64,000 nt of DNA from Flavobacteriales bacterium (GTDB lineage: Bacteria > Bacteroidota > Bacteroidia > Flavobacteriales_D > Crocinitomicaceae). The notes beneath the pieces were generated by a model. It saw only the letters and a program-made list of their open reading frames with translations, ran no database searches and had not been told where the DNA came from. Positions 51,973 through 59,894 of this stretch are shown here, in pieces; the stretch's first letter is position 1; each line of letters begins with the position of its first letter. A program made the translations under genes and the position numbers. The stretch lies in assembly GCA_947470515.1 (NCBI GenBank), contig CANITF010000006.1, forward strand, positions 1 through 64,000, read 5' to 3'.

Positions 51973-52381
51973 TTTGTTCTATCATTCCATTTTTGTGGAT
52001 ACTATAATTTCGTGGATTCGCATTGCCACTTGCATCTGTTTGTTTCAAAAATTCAATTAAAAAATTTTCTTCTGTTTTTGATAAATTAAAAGCGGGCATT
52101 TGCTTCATTCCCCCTTTAAATAAGGCTTTTAATATATCTTCATTTCCTTGGAATTTTGAATATTCGTTGGTCAAATCTGGACCGAGATATCCACCAAGAC
52201 CATATAATTGATGGCAACATTGACAGTTATATTTTTGCCAAACGAGGCGACCTTCTACAGCAGAAACTTTATTGAATTCTTGTGCTTTCAATTTTTTTAA
52301 TGGATACACATAGATGCTCAAAGAAAACATAAGAAAGGCTAAACATAAAAGGCTAAAAATATGACGTACTTTAATTTTCAT
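51959..52381 (-). CDS. norC: NorC-like membrane-anchored cytochrome c
   Basis: 140 aa: N-terminal membrane anchor (about residues 8-26), heme motif C53-Q-C-C56-H57 followed by Q-L-Y-G-L-G-G-Y-L-G-P-D-L-T-N, the classic NorC block. The Met ligand is probably M95 in M-P-A-F-N-L-S. It passes electrons to the NorB-like subunit, whose start it overlaps by 14 bases. Lies five bases after the acetyl-CoA synthetase gene. Confidence 0.9.
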   Translation of the reverse strand: MKIKVRHIFSLLCLAFLMFSLSIYVYPLKKLKAQEFNKVSAVEGRLVWQKYNCQCCHQLYGLGGYLGPDLTNEYSKFQGNEDILKALFKGGMKQMPAFNLSKTEENFLIEFLKQTDASGNANPRNYSIHKNGMIEQNERK

Positions 52382-52386
52382 GCGAA

Positions 52387-54438
52387 CTATTTTTTAATTT
52401 TTACTCGAACATCCACCGCTATCATTTGATTACCATCAGCTTTAATGGGATTTAAATCTAATTCATTAATTTCTGGTGCAATGTTTACCAAGGCGCCAAT
52501 ACGTGTTACAATATCAATGTATTTAGCTTCATTAAGAGCCTTTTTGTTTCTATATCCTTTGATAATTGGATAGCTTTTTAGTGTCTCAATCATTGATTTT
52601 ACTTCAGCACTCGACAATGGAGCAAGAGCAGCAACTGTATCTTGCAGAAGTTCTAGAAAAATCCCCCCCAAGCCACAGATAACTAAATGTCCAAAATCTC
52701 CTTGTTTTACAGCTCCGCAGTATAATTCTTCACCAGCAATCATTTCCTGCACTAAAATTCCTTTTGCTTCAGGTATTTGCATTAATTCTTTAAAAGCCAC
52801 ATTAGCTTGGGTAACATCAAGAACATTTAATATCACTCCACCAACTTCTGTTTTATGAACAGGTCCAACTACTTTCATTACAATGGGGAAACTCAATTCT
52901 TTTTCAATTGTGATTAATTCAGAAATCGTTGTAATCACTAATTGTTTTGCTAAATCTATACCAGCCGCTTCCATTAATTCTCTGCATACGTCAGCATTTA
53001 AAAAGCCATCAGACGATGAATTGATAATCGCTCTAATTGCCACAATGTCCATATCAGGTAATTTTACATTTTCGAAAAGTAATTTTTTTGATGTAAAGAC
53101 ATGCGCAAGTGCCTTTCCTAAATTAACTTCATCTGGAAAATTAACTCTGCCGTTTGATAGGAATTGTTTTATTTCATTTTCTGCATTTATTAAAGAAGGA
53201 AGTACTGGAAAAATTGGTTTTTGGCAGGTAATCATTTTTGATTCCAGCACATCATACACGTCCTTCACGTTGAAAAGTCCGGGGCTTCCGAACACAACGA
53301 CCATTCCATCTACTTTATCAAAAGTATCACAGAAATCTATTATTTCTCCGAGTTGAAAAGCAGTTCCCGTTGCAAGAAAATCAATAGGATTAGCAACTGA
53401 GGATCCAGAATTTAACTTATCTAAAAGTATATCTGTTTCAGAGGTTTCAAAAGCTGGAACGGATAATCCATTTGAAGTTAAAGCATCGGTTAGCATTACT
53501 GCTGAACCTCCGGCGTGAGTTATAATTGCAATATTTTTTCCTTTTAATTCTTTGGACTGAAAAACACCAGCCACAGCAATTAATTCATCTCGACTACTAC
53601 AATAGACGATTCCACATTTTTTAAAAAGTGCTCTAATGACAGTGTCAGACGATGCTAAAGCACCAGTGTGAGAAGAAGCAGCTCTGCCTCCTGCTTCAGA
53701 ATAACCTGATTTTATTGCTGCAATTTTACATCCTTTTTGAATTAAAGATGTGGCATGTTTCAAAAATTTATGGGGGTTCTTAATTTGCTCAAGATAGAGC
53801 AATTTTACTTTTGGACTTTTTTCTGAGTCAAATGTAAGATCCATGAATTCTAACAACTCTTCAACTCCTGTTTGTGCTGCGTTTCCAATGGAATAGATGT
53901 TTGAAAATTTCAAGCCAGTAAGCAATGCGGATTCCATTATAAAAACAGCTGTTGCCCCTGAACTTGAAATCATTTCACATCCCAATTTATCATATGAAGG
54001 AATAGGTGTTGTGAAGACTCCTTTGTACGTTTCATTTATTATTCCTGCGCAATTTGGTCCTATTAATGTCCCGTTTGCTTTATTAATTTTAGCTACAAGT
54101 TCCTTTTCAAGTTCAATTCCAATATGTCCCGCTTCGGAAAAGCCTGCAGAATATATTATAAAAGCCTTTGTGCCTTTTTTTATCAGATCGTCGACGGTTT
54201 GAATGCATTGATTTGACGGTATTGCAATTATCGCCAAATCAACATTTCCAAGTTCTTTAACATCTTTAACCCATTGGACTCCATTAATGGCAATAGGTTT
54301 ATGATTCACGGCGAATATCGTTCCTTTAAAATCACCATTTAAAAGATTACGGACAACTTTTCCACCAGGTTTACTTTCATTTTCAGAAGCACCAATGATC
54401 GCAATGCTGTTTGGAGCAATTAGTTGAGAGACTATCAT
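52387..54438 (-). CDS. Acetate/acyl-CoA ligase (ADP-forming), fused alpha-beta
   Basis: 683 aa. Residues about 1-130 are a CoA-binding domain (G-A-S-E-N-E-S-K-P-G-G-K-V), 150-450 succinyl-CoA-ligase-like domains with S-S-H-T-G-A-L-A-S-S, and 470-683 an ATP-grasp domain (P-I-V-M-K-V-V-G-P...G-G-V). The enzyme makes ATP from acyl-CoA, or activates acids. Next to tyrosine and tryptophan lyases it could harvest energy from pyruvate-derived acetyl-CoA. Located in the middle of the operon, one base after tpl-like gene. Confidence 0.9.
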   Translation of the reverse strand: MIVSQLIAPNSIAIIGASENESKPGGKVVRNLLNGDFKGTIFAVNHKPIAINGVQWVKDVKELGNVDLAIIAIPSNQCIQTVDDLIKKGTKAFIIYSAGFSEAGHIGIELEKELVAKINKANGTLIGPNCAGIINETYKGVFTTPIPSYDKLGCEMISSSGATAVFIMESALLTGLKFSNIYSIGNAAQTGVEELLEFMDLTFDSEKSPKVKLLYLEQIKNPHKFLKHATSLIQKGCKIAAIKSGYSEAGGRAASSHTGALASSDTVIRALFKKCGIVYCSSRDELIAVAGVFQSKELKGKNIAIITHAGGSAVMLTDALTSNGLSVPAFETSETDILLDKLNSGSSVANPIDFLATGTAFQLGEIIDFCDTFDKVDGMVVVFGSPGLFNVKDVYDVLESKMITCQKPIFPVLPSLINAENEIKQFLSNGRVNFPDEVNLGKALAHVFTSKKLLFENVKLPDMDIVAIRAIINSSSDGFLNADVCRELMEAAGIDLAKQLVITTISELITIEKELSFPIVMKVVGPVHKTEVGGVILNVLDVTQANVAFKELMQIPEAKGILVQEMIAGEELYCGAVKQGDFGHLVICGLGGIFLELLQDTVAALAPLSSAEVKSMIETLKSYPIIKGYRNKKALNEAKYIDIVTRIGALVNIAPEINELDLNPIKADGNQMIAVDVRVKIKK

Positions 54439-55827
54439 TTATTTTATTTTCTCAAAACGCGCTTGGAAGAATCTCAAATATTTCGGCTCATAGATCATTT
54501 TCATTCCTTTAATTTTTTTACGTCTATCATATACCATAGCTGTTGATTCAGCAACTACATCCATGTGTGCTTGCGTATAGACACGTCTTGGAATTGTAAA
54601 TCTTACTAATTCTAATTTTGGGTAATAATTTTCACCTTTGGAATTTCTGCCTGCCGAAACAATTCCTCGTTCCATTGTTCTAACCCCTGAATCTGCATAT
54701 ATTTCAGCCGCCAAAGTTTGAGCTGGAAAATCATCTTGAGACAAGTGAGGTAAAAAGGCTTTCGCATCAACAAAAATTCCATGTCCTCCTATAGGTTTTA
54801 CGATTGGTATTCCATATTCCTGCATCCTTTTTCCAAGATATTCAACTTGACCAATTCGCGCTTTTTGGTGGTAATCATCCAAACTTTCTTTGATTCCGAC
54901 GGCAATTGCTTCCATATCTCTTCCGGCAAGTCCACCATAAGTATGCAACCCTTCATAAACTACTACTAAATTTCTAGCTTCTTCATATACATCCCATTCA
55001 TTGGTTGCAAGAAAACCGCCAATGTTTACAAGCGCATCTTTCTTAGCACTCATCGTTGCACCATCAGTTAGTGAACAAATGTCGTGTACTATTTCTTTTA
55101 TTGTTTTTAATAAATATCCTTTTTCTCGTTGTTGAATAAAATATGCATTTTCAGCAACTCTGGTCATATCATGGATAATTCTAATACCATGTTGAAGGGT
55201 ATATTTTCTAAGTTCTTTCAAATTTTCCATGCTGATCGGTTGCCCACCAGCCATATTAACATTTGTTGCAATGCTCACATAAGGAATTTTATCAGCTCCG
55301 TATTTGTTTACGATCTTCTCCAATTTATTAAGATCAACATTTCCTTTAAAAGGAAATTCATTTAAAGCGTCATGTGCTTCATCAATAATAATATCTTCAA
55401 ATTTTCCACCAGCAAGCTCTTGATGCAGTCGCGTAGTTGTGAAATACATATTGCCAGGAATGACATCTCCCTTTTTTATTAAAATTTGAGAAAGAATGTT
55501 TTCAGCTCCTCGACCTTGATGGGTTGGAATTACATATTTATAGCCATAATATGTTTGTATAGCGCGCTCCATGTTGTAATAACTTTTACTTCCAGCGTAA
55601 GATTCATCACCAGTCATAAAAGCGGCCCATTGTCGATCACTCATGGCATTTGTTCCACTATCCGTTAATAGATCAATGTATACATCTTCTGATCTTAATA
55701 AAAAAGTATTGTATCCAGCCTCTTTTAATGCTTTGTTTCGTTGCGCTTTTGTTGTCATTTTTAACAGCTCAACCATTTTCATTTTATATGGTTCAGCCCA
55801 CGCTCTTTTTTCAATTTTAAGTGTCAT
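54439..55827 (-). CDS. tpl: Tyrosine phenol-lyase-like PLP enzyme
   Basis: 462-aa beta-eliminating lyase. The PLP lysine lies in M-S-A-K-K-D-A-L-V-N-I-G-G. The segment T-H-Q-G-R-G-A-E-N...N-M-Y-F-T-T-T-R and especially G-V-R-T-M-E-R-G-I-V-S-A-G-R-N match tyrosine phenol-lyase: the Met/Arg pair of M-E-R corresponds to Met379/Arg381 that bind the phenol ring in Citrobacter, where tryptophanase has Val/Ile. Predicted reaction: tyrosine to phenol, pyruvate and ammonia. Follows tnaA directly; probably a paralogue pair. Confidence 0.85.
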   Translation of the reverse strand: MTLKIEKRAWAEPYKMKMVELLKMTTKAQRNKALKEAGYNTFLLRSEDVYIDLLTDSGTNAMSDRQWAAFMTGDESYAGSKSYYNMERAIQTYYGYKYVIPTHQGRGAENILSQILIKKGDVIPGNMYFTTTRLHQELAGGKFEDIIIDEAHDALNEFPFKGNVDLNKLEKIVNKYGADKIPYVSIATNVNMAGGQPISMENLKELRKYTLQHGIRIIHDMTRVAENAYFIQQREKGYLLKTIKEIVHDICSLTDGATMSAKKDALVNIGGFLATNEWDVYEEARNLVVVYEGLHTYGGLAGRDMEAIAVGIKESLDDYHQKARIGQVEYLGKRMQEYGIPIVKPIGGHGIFVDAKAFLPHLSQDDFPAQTLAAEIYADSGVRTMERGIVSAGRNSKGENYYPKLELVRFTIPRRVYTQAHMDVVAESTAMVYDRRKKIKGMKMIYEPKYLRFFQARFEKIK

Positions 55828-55829
55828 AA

Positions 55830-57221
55830 TTATAAATTTATAGGTTCAAAATGTGCAGTAAAATGTCTTAAAAATGGCGGTTCATATGTGATTTTATACC
55901 CTTCGGCTTTCTCTGTTAACTCCAAAATATCATCAAAAACATCAAGTACAAAATCAATATGACTTTGTGTATATACTCTTCTAGGAATTGCTAAACGAAC
56001 TAATTCATTTGCTGCAGGAATCAATTCACCATTTTCGTCATATTTCCCAAACATTACACTTCCAACTTCAACACAACGAATACCTCCTTTTAAGTACAAA
56101 TCACACACTAAAGCATGTCCAGGATATTGATTTACAGGAATATTAGCATATAATTTTTTAGCATCGATGTAGACTGCATGTCCACCAATCGGCCATACTA
56201 CAGGAATTCCTTTTGCTCTTAAATGTTCGCCGAGATAAGCTGTGCTCCTTATTCTGTAATGTAAATAATCTTTATCAAACACTTCCTTTAACCCAATAGC
56301 TAATGCTTCCATATCTCTTCCGGAAAGACCTCCATATGTCGTAAAACCTTCTGAAATGATGAGCATGTTTTTGCATTTAACAGAAAGTGCTTCATCCTTA
56401 ACCGTAAGAAGACCACCCATATTTACAAGTCCATCTTTTTTAGCACTCATGATAAAGGCATCACCAAGATTTAACATTTCTTTTGCTATCTCCTCATATG
56501 TCAGATGACTATATTCTTTTTCTCGGTGATGAACGAAATAACTATTTTCAGCAATTCTACATCCATCAATAACCATTAAGACACCGTGATTATCACAAAT
56601 TTTTCTAACAGCTTTCATGTTGGCCATACTAACTGGTTGACCACCTGAAGAATTATTCGTAACAGTCATAATTACAGCGGCAATAGACACAGAACCATAT
56701 TGTTGAATCAATTCCTCCAATTTTAACAGGTCAATGTTTCCTTTAAAAGGCAAATCTATTTGGTTGTCTTTTGCTTCTTCACAAACAATATCAATAGCCA
56801 TTGCTCCGGTATATTCAATGTTTGCGCGCGTAGTATCAAAGTGCGTATTGCTGATAAATACTTTATCCTTGCCACCTAGTATACTGTACAAAATTCTTTC
56901 TGCTGCTCTACCTTGATGTGTTGGCAAGATATAAGGCATTCCAGTTAATTCCTTCACGACACTTTCTAAATGCTCCCAACTTCTCGCTCCAGCATAACTT
57001 TCATCACCCATCATAATTCCGCTCCACTGTTTATCACTCATAGCGCCTGTTCCACTATCTGTCAAAAGATCAATAAACACATCTTTTGATTTCAGAAGAA
57101 ACGTATTATAACCAGCTTCTTTAAGGGTTTTCTCTCGATAATTTTCAGTTGTAACTTTTAAAGGCTCAACCATTTTAATTTTAAATGGCTCTGTCAATGT
57201 GCGCAATCTATTTTTATCCAT
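55830..57221 (-). CDS. tnaA: Tryptophanase
   Basis: 463-aa PLP beta-eliminating lyase: tryptophan to indole, pyruvate and ammonia. PLP lysine in M-S-A-K-K-D-G-L-V-N-M-G-G. The specificity segment reads G-I-R-C-V-E-V-G-S-V-M-F-G, the tryptophanase type (V-E-I in E. coli), unlike M-E-R in the next gene. First gene of a six-gene operon ending in proline dehydrogenase. About 147 bases of leader separate it from the predicted start of transcription, with no tnaC-like Trp peptide seen. Confidence 0.88.
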   Translation of the reverse strand: MDKNRLRTLTEPFKIKMVEPLKVTTENYREKTLKEAGYNTFLLKSKDVFIDLLTDSGTGAMSDKQWSGIMMGDESYAGARSWEHLESVVKELTGMPYILPTHQGRAAERILYSILGGKDKVFISNTHFDTTRANIEYTGAMAIDIVCEEAKDNQIDLPFKGNIDLLKLEELIQQYGSVSIAAVIMTVTNNSSGGQPVSMANMKAVRKICDNHGVLMVIDGCRIAENSYFVHHREKEYSHLTYEEIAKEMLNLGDAFIMSAKKDGLVNMGGLLTVKDEALSVKCKNMLIISEGFTTYGGLSGRDMEALAIGLKEVFDKDYLHYRIRSTAYLGEHLRAKGIPVVWPIGGHAVYIDAKKLYANIPVNQYPGHALVCDLYLKGGIRCVEVGSVMFGKYDENGELIPAANELVRLAIPRRVYTQSHIDFVLDVFDDILELTEKAEGYKITYEPPFLRHFTAHFEPINL

Positions 57222-57247
57222 GTTTATAATTTTTTATTTCTATTAAA

Positions 57248-57263
57248 CGGATTTATATATCCG
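57248..57263. promoter_or_regulatory. Second NsrR-like dyad in the tnaA leader
   Basis: CGGATTTATATATCCG, inside the predicted transcript about 27 bases before the tnaA start codon. It matches the GGAT...ATCC core but has no -7 element at 28 bp, so it could be a roadblock or a co-operative site. Confidence 0.45.
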
Positions 57264-57371
57264 ATATAAATATTTTGATTGAATTATTTTTTACTCTTTA
57301 TACGTTGTTTTTGTTGATTATCGTTTGTGTTTTGTCTGTAATTCTAGTTTTTCAATAAAAAACACATTTGT

Positions 57372-57410
57372 CAAAAGTAAAAAATAAATCTATCTCGGAT
57401 GTTTTTATCT
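57372..57410 (-). promoter_or_regulatory. NsrR-like operator and -7 element for the tnaA...norCB operon
   Basis: Dyad GGATGTTTTTATCT (57397-57410) and minus-strand -7 TACTTTTG (57372-57379), 28 bp centre to centre, identical in geometry to the site at 61745-61783. Confidence 0.7.
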
Positions 57411-57448
57411 TATATAATAATGTGAAAAATTGAACAAAAAACTAATAA

Positions 57449-58939
57449 TTATCCTAAATTCTTTGCTATTGCATTTGAAATTAAGAGAGCAACATCAAAT
57501 AGATTAATTATTTCAATCGAGTTGACGGATAATTTTCTAGGTTCATAGTTCTTTAAAAACTCGTGTTTCAACAAAATCAATGCACTGTTAGCTAATATAA
57601 CTTGTTTCTTTTCAGATCCAAACGAACATTTATTTGACATTATTTCCTGAATTTTTAATTTATAATTTCGATAAATCGCCTCCTTTTCTTTAACCAAAAT
57701 TATTACTTGTGTCGTTTCCGAAAAATTCAAATTGATCGAATCGATTATTTTTAACGTTTCAATTGCGGCATCATGAGCAAAAACGAGCGCTTCAAGCAGA
57801 GAATTAGACGCTAATCTGTTTTTGCCATGCAAACCGGTATTTGCACATTCGCCAATTGCGAATAAATTATTTATTGATGTTCGTCCGTTTTCATCTGCCT
57901 CTATTCCCCCACATTGATAATGAGCGGCAGGAATAATTGGCAATAACCTTTCTTTTAGGTTATACCCTTTACTTTCACAATATTCACTGATAAAAGGAAA
58001 CTGTTTTTTGAAAATATTACTGTCCAAATGTCTACAATCCAAGAAAACTTCCGATTGATTTGAACCTTTCAATTCCTCAATTATAGCTTTTGAAACAATA
58101 TCTCGAGTGGCCAATTCTCCCCTACTATCACTTTTAAAAATAAACCTTTCGGCTTTTTCATTTATGATAAAAGCACCAAAACCTCTAACTGCTTCCGAAA
58201 TCAAAAAAAGAGGATTCATCTCACTTTCCATAAATGCAGTTGGATGAAATTGGAAATAATGCATATTGCTGATTTTCGCACCAACACGATTTGCCATAGC
58301 TACACCATCTCCTGTTGCTACTGTTGGATTGGTAGTGTATTTAAAGACTTGGCCTGATCCTCCAGTTGCTAAAACTGTGATTTTTGACAAAAACACTTTA
58401 ACGAGCTTATTCTTTAAATCAAGAACTTTTGTCCCAACGATAGATTCATGATCATAAATTAAATCTATAGCACAGAAATGCGTATGAATTGTAATGTTTT
58501 TATACGTTTTAATTTTTTCGCTCAGGACTTCCTCTACTTTACTGCCTGTTTGATCTTTTGCATGAACAATTCTTTTTACTTGATGCCCACCCTCAAGTCC
58601 AAGTTCAAGATTTCCAGTTGTATCTTCACAAAATTCTACCCCATATTCAATTAATTCCTTTAATCTTTTTGGCGCTGATTCCACAACGTGTTTTACAACT
58701 TTTAGATCAGACAATCCCCCTCCTGCATCCATTGTATCTTCAATATGCTTTTCAAAAGAATCTGTCACTAAGTTTGTAACTGCAGCAATTCCACCTTGCG
58801 CTAATTCGGTATTGGAAGATGTAATCTTTTCCTTTGTCAGTAGCACAATATTCAAATCCTTTCGCTTTTCAGCAACTTTAACAGCATATGAAAGCCCAGC
58901 GATTCCAGATCCAATAATTAAAATGTCACATTTCATCAT
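57449..58939 (-). CDS. nadB: L-aspartate oxidase
   Basis: 496-aa FAD enzyme turning aspartate into iminoaspartate, the first step of NAD synthesis. FAD motif I-I-G-S-G-I-A-G-L-S-Y-A at residues 8-19; also Q-G-G-I-A-A-V near residue 48, H-P-T-A-F, and A-A-H-Y-Q-C-G-G-I with G-R-T-S-I. It can use fumarate as acceptor without oxygen. The start lies one base after the nadA stop; third gene of the unknown-nadA-nadB unit. Confidence 0.94.
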   Translation of the reverse strand: MMKCDILIIGSGIAGLSYAVKVAEKRKDLNIVLLTKEKITSSNTELAQGGIAAVTNLVTDSFEKHIEDTMDAGGGLSDLKVVKHVVESAPKRLKELIEYGVEFCEDTTGNLELGLEGGHQVKRIVHAKDQTGSKVEEVLSEKIKTYKNITIHTHFCAIDLIYDHESIVGTKVLDLKNKLVKVFLSKITVLATGGSGQVFKYTTNPTVATGDGVAMANRVGAKISNMHYFQFHPTAFMESEMNPLFLISEAVRGFGAFIINEKAERFIFKSDSRGELATRDIVSKAIIEELKGSNQSEVFLDCRHLDSNIFKKQFPFISEYCESKGYNLKERLLPIIPAAHYQCGGIEADENGRTSINNLFAIGECANTGLHGKNRLASNSLLEALVFAHDAAIETLKIIDSINLNFSETTQVIILVKEKEAIYRNYKLKIQEIMSNKCSFGSEKKQVILANSALILLKHEFLKNYEPRKLSVNSIEIINLFDVALLISNAIAKNLG

Positions 58940-58940
58940 T

Positions 58941-59894
58941 TTAGGCTGATAGATTCAACATTTTTTCGATTGGAATCATTGCTTTAGATAGTATTTCTGG
59001 CGAAATATTAACTTCTGGTGATTCTGTTTCTAAACAGTTCAATATTTTTACTAACGTATTGAGTCGCATAAAACCGCATTCGCTGCATGAGCAAGAATTC
59101 GCTTCAACTGTTGGTGCTGGAATAAAGGTTTTATTTGGCACTTCAATTTTCATACGGTGCAATATTCCAGCTTCAGTGGCTACAATGAATGTTTGTTTTG
59201 TGCTATTCTTTACATATTCAATCATTCCAGAAGTAGAGCCAATAAAATTCGCTAAGGATAGAATATGCTCTTCAGATTCAGGATGTGCAACAATGACTGC
59301 TTGAGGGTGTTTTAGTTTTAATTCTACTATTTTATCAAATGAAAACGCCTCATGAACAATACAAGCACCATCCCAAAGCACAAATTTTCGCCCAGTTATT
59401 TTTTGTAAATACTTTCCTAAATTTTTGTCAGGAGCAAAGATAATTGGCTTATCAAGTGGGATGGATTCGATTACTTTCACAGCATTTGAAGACGTACAAA
59501 CGATATCACTCATCGCCTTTATTTCAGCTGAACAATTTATATATGTTACTACTGTATGATCAGGAAAATCTTTTATAAAATTTCTAAATTTAATTGGCGG
59601 ACAAGATTCTGCCAATGAGCAACTTGCATTCGAATCTGGAATAACAACTTTTTTTGATGGATTAATTATTTTAGCCGTTTCAGCCATAAAATGTACTCCA
59701 GCAAAGACTATTAAATCCGCTTTAGTTCTAGACGCTTCAACAGACAAGCCATAACTATCTCCCACAAAATCTGCAATATTTTGAATTGCTTCTTCTTGAT
59801 AATAATGTGCTAAAATAACGGCATTTTTTTCCGCTTTTAAGTCATTGATTCTCTTTGTTATTTCCTTTATAGTCATAACATTTTCATTTTTCAA
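58941..59894 (-). CDS. nadA: Quinolinate synthase
   Basis: 317 aa. [4Fe-4S] enzyme condensing iminoaspartate with dihydroxyacetone phosphate. Motifs: A-H-Y-Y-Q near residue 26, D-S-Y-G-L-S, V-F-A-G-V-H-F-M-A-E-T-A, cluster Cys in C-S-L-A-E-S-C-P, Y-I-N-C-S-A and C-S-C-S-E-C-G-F. Its cluster is exposed to solvent and sensitive to NO and oxidants in other bacteria, which may explain placement under an NO-type operator. It overlaps the unknown 604-aa gene by four bases. Confidence 0.94.
   Translation of the reverse strand: MKNENVMTIKEITKRINDLKAEKNAVILAHYYQEEAIQNIADFVGDSYGLSVEASRTKADLIVFAGVHFMAETAKIINPSKKVVIPDSNASCSLAESCPPIKFRNFIKDFPDHTVVTYINCSAEIKAMSDIVCTSSNAVKVIESIPLDKPIIFAPDKNLGKYLQKITGRKFVLWDGACIVHEAFSFDKIVELKLKHPQAVIVAHPESEEHILSLANFIGSTSGMIEYVKNSTKQTFIVATEAGILHRMKIEVPNKTFIPAPTVEANSCSCSECGFMRLNTLVKILNCLETESPEVNISPEILSKAMIPIEKMLNLSA

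Noticed and set aside
57340-57370. Seven-codon frame (M-C-F-L-L-K-N) at the 5' end of the tnaA leader as a tnaC-like peptide
   Set aside because: No Trp codon, and the ATG lies almost at the predicted transcription start with no room for a ribosome site.
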